From Candidatus Aenigmatarchaeota archaeon (GTDB lineage Archaea > Aenigmatarchaeota > Aenigmatarchaeia > CG10238-14): a stretch of DNA of 11,645 nucleotides. Below, one piece after another: positions 6,923 to 11,645 of this stretch (position 1 is the stretch's first letter; every line of letters starts with the position of its first letter). The translations under genes were made by a program, and so were the position numbers. The notes under the pieces were generated by a model. That model did not search any database. It was not told where the DNA came from and was given only the letters and a program-made list of their open reading frames with translations. The stretch covers positions 1 through 11,645 of the forward strand of contig JAFCCM010000063.1 in assembly GCA_017610225.1 (NCBI GenBank), read 5' to 3'.

Positions 6923-9580
6923 TCTTTCTCCCTTTAATATTTTATCCATTATACCAGAATACCGGCCTTTATACATAATACCTTTTAATATACTTCGTTT
7001 TGGATTTGAAAAAGCCATTGCTAACACCCAACTTTCTTTATTCGGAACATTTTGTATACTATAATAAGAAGGTGTTATCTTTTCTCTTTCTGGTAAGAGT
7101 CTCCATTTTTGTGAATATTTCCACATTAATTGTGCAACAACACATTCAAAATGAATATGGTATATAGTTTTATCATATACATCAAAAAGTTGATCAACTA
7201 TATCTGTATATGTTTTTCCTTTAAATTTGTGTAGCAATTGGGATACTGCTGCAAGATCTCCAATGATATCTGTATGTTTAATATTTTTTTGATCTGGTGA
7301 TCCTTTAATAATAGCTGCTCCTGATGTATGAAATGTTCTTAGTACAAGTTGTGTTCCACGTTCACCAAGAGTTTGTGCTGCAATAATTCCAACAAATCTT
7401 GTATTCAATTTTTTATACAAATTACCATAACAAGTTCGGCATAGGTTTGGAGATTTACAAAGTATTGGAGAGCGAATGTTAATTGTTTTCCCAACAATTG
7501 ACATGTAATTTTCTTTTGTAATTTCTTCTAATTTGTCATTATTTAAGTAGTATCTGTTTACAAGCATTTTTGCTTTTTTCATATTTTTGACATTAACTTC
7601 TAATAAATCTTTTGTTCCACAATCTTCCAAATTTTGATCAATTTGTAAATTAGCACATGTAAAAATTAATTTTCTGGATAAGTACCCACTTGTGCCCGTA
7701 TTAAGAGCAATATCAAGAAGGCCCTTTCGACATCCATATGTTGAATCGAAAAATTCCGATTGCGTTAACCCTTCAGCTAAACTGTGTTTAATTGGAAAAG
7801 GTAGAATTTCTCCATCAAAGTTTGCAACAAAACCACGAGTCAAAATCATTTGTTTTGCTTGATCCCAACTACCTCTTGCTCCAGATTCAATCATATAAGC
7901 ATATTTAAATTTTTCTTTAAGAACATTTATAATATCTTCATTGTTTACCGAAGCTAATTGTTCTTGTATAGTTTTATCTTTATATAGAGACTCACGAAGA
8001 TCACGAACTCCATCAAAATCAAATTCATCCAGAGATAAAGTAGTGCCTATAAGAGTTGCATATTTAAATCCTAATTTTTTAATGTTATCAAGAACTTCAC
8101 ATGTTACATTTTCATGGTAGTTATCTTTTATATCATTAAGAATATCTAGAAGAATTTTCTTATTGACAATTTCTTTAATTTCTGGATAATCTTCTGGCAA
8201 ACAATCATTAAACAATTTAAATCCTTCATCTGAGTCATCGCACATATCTGATGTAAGAAAATAAATGCCCAATATAATATCTTGGCTTGGAGTTGTGGTC
8301 AAATCTTCATTTGCAGGACTGCTAAGGTTTTTTGTTATAAACATCTTATTTCTAATTTCTTCTTTTGCTTCATTTGATATGGGAATATATACAGCCATTT
8401 GATCTCCATCAAAATCTGCATTAAATGGAGGACATACTAATGGATGAATTTTAATAACCTTATCAAGAGTCATTTTTATATTAAAACCTAACATTCCCAA
8501 TTTATGTAATGATGGTTGTCTATTTAAAATACAAACTTCGTCTTCGGTTATTTCTTCACATATTTTATATAATATTGGTGAATTTAAATCTATACAACTA
8601 TCAACGAAATCCATCGCTTTATTGAGCAATTTAAATTTTCCTAATTCGATAATTCGTTTAGCAATAGGTAGTTTATATAACTCAAGAATCATAACATATG
8701 GAAGAACACATTCATCAAGTTTTAATGTTGGGTCTGGTGTGATTACTGCACGACCTGAAAAGTCAATTCGTTTTCCTAGTATATTGCCACGAATCAATCC
8801 TTCCTTTTTTGCCATTTTTTCTAATATTCGATGGTATAATTCATTTACATCCTTTTGAAGTTGTTTAAAATAAGTATAATAAAGATTCTTATCTCGAATT
8901 ATATCTATTACAGTATTTTTCATTATTTCTTTTTTGGTAAGTATCTGGACGTAATAACGATTGATTTTATCCATCAGTTGTTTTCCACCTGATGCGGCAG
9001 ATGAGGGTCTTAAGTCTGGAGGCAACACAATAACATAATCTATTAATAAACTATCAATATTATCATAAACTAATTTCCATTCTGCAACACCTTCATTGGT
9101 CATCATTATGGAAAAATCCGTGACTATTTTTTTTATTGCATCTGTTCTTTCAAATATTCGAGTACCAGTTGGAATTTGATCTGCAATATTATTAATTATA
9201 TGATCTTCTCCATCCATATATAGAAATGATTTTTCATCTCTCATTAATTGATCTAAAGCATCTTTTAAGGATTTTCCTCCTATCTCAATTAATAGATCAT
9301 AAAATATAGGATTTACAACTGGTATTGGTAATATAATTTTAGCAAATCTGGTTCTTCGCACATCACTATTAACAATATCAACAGCGCATAGATCACATTT
9401 GCCTCCTGACTTAGAGACCCCAAAATATGTTCCACATTGACATGTGTAGTTTTTTAAGGGACCAAATATTTGCTCGGAGAATAAACCAGTTGGATGAAAC
9501 TTTCTTTTACTAAATGCTTTTAAAGAAGTTACTTCTTCTAAATTTTCACAAAATTGTGAGTAATTTAATAGTTGTGGCAT
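6914..9580 (-). CDS. rpoC: DNA-directed RNA polymerase beta' subunit, compact and unsplit
   Basis: This 888-residue protein is the catalytic largest subunit of a bacterial-type RNA polymerase. Landmarks in order are: an N-terminal zinc finger with C47, C49, C62 and C65; VLPPDLRPSSAASGGK (185-200), followed by the sigma-binding clamp-helix region (about 200-255); LGKRIDFSGRAVITPDP (268-284); NADFDGDQMAVYIP (387-400), whose D389, D391 and D393 hold the catalytic magnesium; the bridge helix from SGARGSWDQAKQ (566-577); the trigger-loop region GCRKGLLDIALNTGTSGYLSRKL (616-638); a second zinc site with C654, C708, C714 and C717; and AAQTLGERGTQLVLRTFHTSGAA (734-756). The end, SIQNVPNKESWVLAMAFSNPKR, matches the usual beta' C-terminal region. 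Bacterial beta' is usually 1150-1400 aa, so this is a minimal version lacking insertions, but it is not truncated. ATG is preceded by GAGGAG (spacer 10), five bases after the previous stop. No alpha or sigma subunit is in the window. Confidence 0.97.
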   Translation of the reverse strand: MPQLLNYSQFCENLEEVTSLKAFSKRKFHPTGLFSEQIFGPLKNYTCQCGTYFGVSKSGGKCDLCAVDIVNSDVRRTRFAKIILPIPVVNPIFYDLLIEIGGKSLKDALDQLMRDEKSFLYMDGEDHIINNIADQIPTGTRIFERTDAIKKIVTDFSIMMTNEGVAEWKLVYDNIDSLLIDYVIVLPPDLRPSSAASGGKQLMDKINRYYVQILTKKEIMKNTVIDIIRDKNLYYTYFKQLQKDVNELYHRILEKMAKKEGLIRGNILGKRIDFSGRAVITPDPTLKLDECVLPYVMILELYKLPIAKRIIELGKFKLLNKAMDFVDSCIDLNSPILYKICEEITEDEVCILNRQPSLHKLGMLGFNIKMTLDKVIKIHPLVCPPFNADFDGDQMAVYIPISNEAKEEIRNKMFITKNLSSPANEDLTTTPSQDIILGIYFLTSDMCDDSDEGFKLFNDCLPEDYPEIKEIVNKKILLDILNDIKDNYHENVTCEVLDNIKKLGFKYATLIGTTLSLDEFDFDGVRDLRESLYKDKTIQEQLASVNNEDIINVLKEKFKYAYMIESGARGSWDQAKQMILTRGFVANFDGEILPFPIKHSLAEGLTQSEFFDSTYGCRKGLLDIALNTGTSGYLSRKLIFTCANLQIDQNLEDCGTKDLLEVNVKNMKKAKMLVNRYYLNNDKLEEITKENYMSIVGKTINIRSPILCKSPNLCRTCYGNLYKKLNTRFVGIIAAQTLGERGTQLVLRTFHTSGAAIIKGSPDQKNIKHTDIIGDLAAVSQLLHKFKGKTYTDIVDQLFDVYDKTIYHIHFECVVAQLMWKYSQKWRLLPEREKITPSYYSIQNVPNKESWVLAMAFSNPKRSILKGIMYKGRYSGIMDKILKGERIT

Positions 9581-9584
9581 ATTG

Positions 9585-9809
9585 TTATTTCTCCTCGCTA
9601 AATTTATTTTTTATAAAATCAGCAATTTCTAAGAAATGCTCTTTAACGCGGTTAGATGTTAATTTGTCAATTTCTGGCATTATATATGAAATAATTTGTT
9701 TCGCGTCAGATTCTTTTATTTCAATTTCTCGCTTTCTCAGTTCCTCTAAGATAAGCGTTTTTAAATATTCTTCAAGTTGATTAACGTTTGCTTTTTTTGG
9801 TTTACCCAT
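9585..9809 (-). CDS. Small helical protein upstream of beta' (74 aa), unknown
   Basis: This 74-residue protein begins MGKPKKANVNQLEEYL and is rich in Lys, Glu and Ile. It is predicted to be mostly helical, with three likely helices (about 9-27, 33-47 and 51-72). It has no Cys, no membrane segment and no motif that I recognise. I chose the ATG at 9809 rather than the in-frame ATG at 9815, because AAGGAG (9816-9821) is six bases before the former and touches the latter. It overlaps the end of the E2-like gene by eight bases, and its stop is five bases before the beta' ATG. The size and position invite comparison with the omega subunit, but I see no convincing omega sequence motif, so that remains a guess. 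Confidence 0.7.
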   Translation of the reverse strand: MGKPKKANVNQLEEYLKTLILEELRKREIEIKESDAKQIISYIMPEIDKLTSNRVKEHFLEIADFIKNKFSEEK

Positions 9810-10275
9810 TATCATCTCCTTGGTTGAGTTGAATATATACGGATTTTAATTTTTTATACGTAACATATTTTGATGGGGGCGTTATAAAGGAATTATCCAG
9901 ATAGTAGGTCTTAATTGTTTTTATTAAATTATGAAAATATTTTTCTGTAAAGTTTACCTTGAGTTTATATTCTGGTAAACAAAATGCACCTGTATTTGGA
10001 TCTTTATTTGGATGAATCCCAAATAAATTAACATAAAGAACTCGCCCGTTTTCTACTGTGATACATAATCCATTTATTATTAATAAAGGATGTATCATTG
10101 TTATTTCATATGCTTCTTTTTCTTTTATCATTGTATCGGGCGTGATTTGCCCCTTATAAATATAAGATTCTTGTGTAAAGGGCAAATCACGATAAAAAGA
10201 TTTTATATCTTCCCGATCTTTTACATAATCGAAAACTTTATTATGCTGCTCCGGTCTCTTCCAATAATTCGACAT
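9802..10275 (-). CDS. Putative prokaryotic E2-like ubiquitin-conjugating protein
   Basis: This 157-residue protein probably accepts a ubiquitin-like protein from the E1-like enzyme encoded just upstream and passes it to a target. The key evidence is GIHPNKDPNTGAFCL (86-100). It matches the HPN...G-x-x-C-L core of E2 enzymes, with H88, P89, N90 and candidate catalytic C99; the Asn-Cys spacing is one residue longer than in typical eukaryotic E2s. The order of N-terminal helix, strands (about 55-85), active-site loop and C-terminal helix (about 110-125) also fits a small E2 fold. It resembles the E2-like 'protein B' of PRTRC-type bacterial systems in layout. The frame is open upstream to 10338, but ATG at 10275, with AAGGA (10288-10292) 12 bases upstream, is preferred; this overlaps the E1 gene by 35 bases. 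Overall similarity is weak, so the call rests on the motif plus neighbours. Confidence 0.6.
   Translation of the reverse strand: MSNYWKRPEQHNKVFDYVKDREDIKSFYRDLPFTQESYIYKGQITPDTMIKEKEAYEITMIHPLLIINGLCITVENGRVLYVNLFGIHPNKDPNTGAFCLPEYKLKVNFTEKYFHNLIKTIKTYYLDNSFITPPSKYVTYKKLKSVYIQLNQGDDNG
9816..9821 (-). promoter_or_regulatory. Ribosome binding site that decides the start of the 74-aa gene
   Basis: The minus strand reads AAGGAG, six bases before the ATG at 9809-9807. The in-frame ATG at 9815 directly abuts it and so has no usable spacing. The site lies within the last codons of the E2-like gene. Confidence 0.7.
10141..10191. repeat. 12-bp perfect inverted repeat (hairpin) inside the E2-like gene
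   Basis: The left arm CGTGATTTGCCC (10141-10152) and right arm GGGCAAATCACG (10180-10191) are perfect reverse complements. In the minus-strand transcript the stem extends inward by one G-U and three Watson-Crick pairs, giving about 16 pairs with a loop near 19 bases. The arms are about 58% GC in DNA of 25-30% GC. They encode residues 29-32 and 42-45 of the E2-like protein. There is no U-run after it, so it is not a standard terminator. Confidence 0.7.
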
Positions 10276-11152
10276 ATTTTTGACCATTCCTTTTTCTAAT
10301 TGTAACGATAAAATTTGAAATTCCATTTTGTAAATCAATTAAATCTGTTAATGATTTAATTACATCAAAAGAATCTTTCAAACTATTTTGTGGAATAACA
10401 GCATAATTAAGTTTAGCAATTTTAGGAAATTCAATTATTTTCCTTTGTAAAGCATTTGTTCTTTCTCCAATAAACACTTCAACATCTTGGTGTTTATTTA
10501 AATCTAGTATTGGTTTAACGTTTTCATTAATACATTGTAATTGTTGTGATGTACCTGTTGCTTCATAAATCATATCAATTCTATTGTCTAAAGACCTTTT
10601 CATTGACTCTCTCATTATATCTTTTAATAAATTCAGATCAACTTTTTGAACTAATTTATTTAAAATCATATTTTTAATATCACCATTTTCTATAATTTGT
10701 GAAGCAAAGAATGTCGCTTTATTTATTTCCCCTTTTGTTAAATTAACTGAATATGCTCCATTGTAACTTTGTTTGTTGTAAACATTTTGTCTACAATCAA
10801 TTATTAAAATTTTTCCTGAAATATAGAAGCGTACATCTATTTCTGTTTTACGATTACAAACAACATCTCTACAATCAATTACCAAATCACTTTTTGGAAG
10901 GGATGTTGTTCCTTCAACATAGCATTGATTTATTTTTGTGACAGCAACATCATCATTAATAATATCAGCAAGAGCATTAACCTTATACTCACCAATATTT
11001 GTAGAACTGTAGATTGACTGAAATACATTTTTACCTTCTACTATATCGTGATCTACAATAATAAGTTCTTTTACACAGTCTAGTTCAGATATATTTTTAC
11101 AAAGAAAACCACCAAGCGTTCCAAGGCCGAGAACTGTCACTTTATTATACAC
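10241..11152 (-). CDS. E1-like ubiquitin-activating enzyme (ThiF/MoeB/HesA fold)
   Basis: This 303-residue protein should adenylate the C-terminus of a ubiquitin-like protein with ATP. The N-terminal Rossmann-type domain has VTVLGLGTLGG with the G9-x-G11-x-x-G14 nucleotide loop, LIIVDHDIVEGKNVFQ with D34/D36 and N42, the IGEYKVNA stretch with K57, and DLVIDCRD with the magnesium-binding D96. The Arg normally found in the N-x-x-R-Q motif is missing; the sequence has NVFQ instead. There are no CxxC zinc pairs as in MoeB/ThiF. Candidate thioester cysteines are C94, C99 and C120. The C-terminal half (about 145-303) has no motif I recognise. The start is GTG, supported by AAAGGA seven bases upstream and a one-base overlap with the Ubl stop; the next Met is about 160 residues in. 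With a Ubl before it and an E2-like gene after it, protein conjugation is more likely than a sulfur-carrier role. Confidence 0.85.
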   Translation of the reverse strand: MYNKVTVLGLGTLGGFLCKNISELDCVKELIIVDHDIVEGKNVFQSIYSSTNIGEYKVNALADIINDDVAVTKINQCYVEGTTSLPKSDLVIDCRDVVCNRKTEIDVRFYISGKILIIDCRQNVYNKQSYNGAYSVNLTKGEINKATFFASQIIENGDIKNMILNKLVQKVDLNLLKDIMRESMKRSLDNRIDMIYEATGTSQQLQCINENVKPILDLNKHQDVEVFIGERTNALQRKIIEFPKIAKLNYAVIPQNSLKDSFDVIKSLTDLIDLQNGISNFIVTIRKRNGQKYVELLEETGAA

Positions 11153-11610
11153 TAAATTATCCTTTCATCTACTGGATTTGGGGCCAGGTTATCGCCTGGT
11201 TTGATTACATAATCTGCATCAACGTCTTTACCATTGACAAGTCCGGTAGATAGACGATCTACGTTAAGAACCTCACGCAAGAAATCACCAACTTCTTTTA
11301 CACTTCTACCTGCTACAGGGAAATTACCAGATGAAGCACCACATGAAACATGAACAGTGGTTGTAGTTTTATGACCAAATGAAGCATCTGGTTTGGTCAA
11401 TGTGCTTTGAGCCTTAAACTCAATACCTGTCATTTCTGCAGGAGCTGCTGCTATACTCCTGGATTTTTTTCCATGTTTTTCCAGAATTGCCTGAATGATT
11501 GTTTCTTTGTGTTTCTTGGTCAAACCGGGAAGATCCAGTTCATACACACACATGTTTTTAAGTTCTCTTGCAGTTTTTGCTTCTAGTTGTTCACGAGTAA
11601 AATTTGCCAT
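11152..11610 (-). CDS. Ubiquitin-like protein with N-terminal SAP/Rho-N-like domain
   Basis: This 152-residue protein has two parts. Residues 4-46 (FTREQLEAKTARELKNM through AILEKHGKK) look like a SAP or Rho-N helical domain, which usually binds nucleic acid. A flexible Ala/Thr/Ser-rich linker follows (about 50-82). Residues 83-152 fit a beta-grasp ubiquitin-like domain, with a first strand TTTVHVS, a helix at SVKEVGDFLREVLNV (103-117), and GLVNGKDVDADYVIKPGDNL (123-142), typical of bacterial Ubl and MoaD/ThiS-like proteins. The chain ends VDERII, so the usual terminal Gly or Gly-Gly is absent. ATG is preceded by AGGAGA (11621-11626, spacer 10). Its stop overlaps the E1 GTG by one base. Its DNA is about 40% GC, well above its neighbours. 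Ubl identity rests on fold-level pattern plus the E1/E2 neighbours. Confidence 0.6.
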   Translation of the reverse strand: MANFTREQLEAKTARELKNMCVYELDLPGLTKKHKETIIQAILEKHGKKSRSIAAAPAEMTGIEFKAQSTLTKPDASFGHKTTTTVHVSCGASSGNFPVAGRSVKEVGDFLREVLNVDRLSTGLVNGKDVDADYVIKPGDNLAPNPVDERII

Positions 11611-11645
11611 AATTCTAAATTCTCCTAATTTAAAGTTTTTTGATT

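Noticed and set aside
6914..9580. Intein, intron or frameshift in beta' suggested by its small size
   Set aside because: All core motifs occur once, in the right order and in one frame, through to the normal C-terminal region. The shortness comes from missing insertions.
2807..9580. Plastid or apicoplast origin, given the AT-rich DNA and polymerase genes
   Set aside because: Plastids split beta' into rpoC1 and rpoC2 and use the order rpoB-rpoC1-rpoC2. Here beta' is single, the order is reversed, and folE2, E1/E2 and HNH genes do not fit.
9514..9780. Plus-strand open frame across the 74-aa gene and the start of beta'
   Set aside because: It is antisense to two genes with good ribosome binding sites and its product is an AT-biased Ser/Phe/Leu-rich string.
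10141..10191. The inverted repeat as an intrinsic terminator
   Set aside because: It is inside a coding sequence, has a long loop, and is not followed by a U-run in the transcript direction.
10276..10338. Longer N-terminus for the E2-like protein starting at 10338
   Set aside because: It would overlap the E1 gene by 98 bases. The ATG at 10275 has an AAGGA upstream and reduces the overlap to 35 bases.
10090..10941. Plus-strand frames antisense to the E1 and E2-like genes
   Set aside because: They encode Phe/Tyr/Leu-rich products typical of antisense reading of AT-rich genes and carry no motif.
10241..11610. Ubl/E1 pair as a ThiS/ThiF or MoaD/MoeB sulfur-carrier pathway
   Set aside because: No thiamine or molybdopterin genes are present, the Ubl lacks the terminal Gly-Gly those pathways need, and an E2-like gene follows directly. 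It is not fully excluded.
11611..11645. Promoter upstream of the Ubl gene
   Set aside because: The 35 bases available hold a good ribosome binding site but no clear -35/-10 pair, and phage polymerase promoters are unknown here. It cannot be supported.

Overview
Every gene in this 11.6 kb window lies on the minus strand, so transcription runs from right to left. The DNA is very AT-rich, at roughly 25-30% GC in lines I counted by hand. Genes are packed with almost no intergenic space, and many junctions are ATGA stop/start overlaps. Strong AGGAGG-type ribosome binding sites point to a bacterial translation system using the standard code with TGA as stop. There are no ribosomal protein genes beside the RNA polymerase genes. 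The order is beta' before beta, the reverse of bacterial rpoB-rpoC. Both polymerase subunits are much smaller than chromosomal ones, and two unrelated HNH homing endonucleases sit in the operon. I infer a large bacteriophage, or a phage-like megaplasmid, of a bacterium. No virion gene is visible, so phage identity is an inference.

Right part (about 11610 to 9585), transcribed first: a three-gene cassette that looks like a ubiquitin-like conjugation system. It encodes a ubiquitin-like protein with an N-terminal SAP/Rho-N-like helical domain, an E1-like (ThiF/MoeB-type) adenylating enzyme, and a small protein with an E2-like HPN...Cys signature. A 74-residue helical protein of unknown function follows.

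Centre (9580 to 2631): a complete, unsplit, bacterial-type multisubunit RNA polymerase beta' (888 aa) and beta (1000 aa). Between them are a NUMOD3-type HNH endonuclease and a conserved-looking 69-residue protein. A 59-residue ORF is translationally coupled to the end of beta.

Left part (2599 to 1): a second HNH endonuclease of a different type, a GTP cyclohydrolase of the FolE2 (GCYH-IB) family, a xylose-isomerase-like TIM-barrel protein, and the start of an unrecognised gene cut by the window edge.

Read together, this looks like one long leftward operon. It encodes the element's own transcription enzyme, a possible protein-modifying pathway, and a pterin or 7-deazaguanine precursor enzyme. 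The point most worth pursuing is the Ubl-E1-E2 cassette contiguous with the RNA polymerase genes. Its Ubl lacks the usual terminal glycine, and its E2 gene carries a long internal hairpin. No tRNA, rRNA, CRISPR array, intein, intron or convincing terminator was seen, and there is no stretch over 300 bases without a gene.
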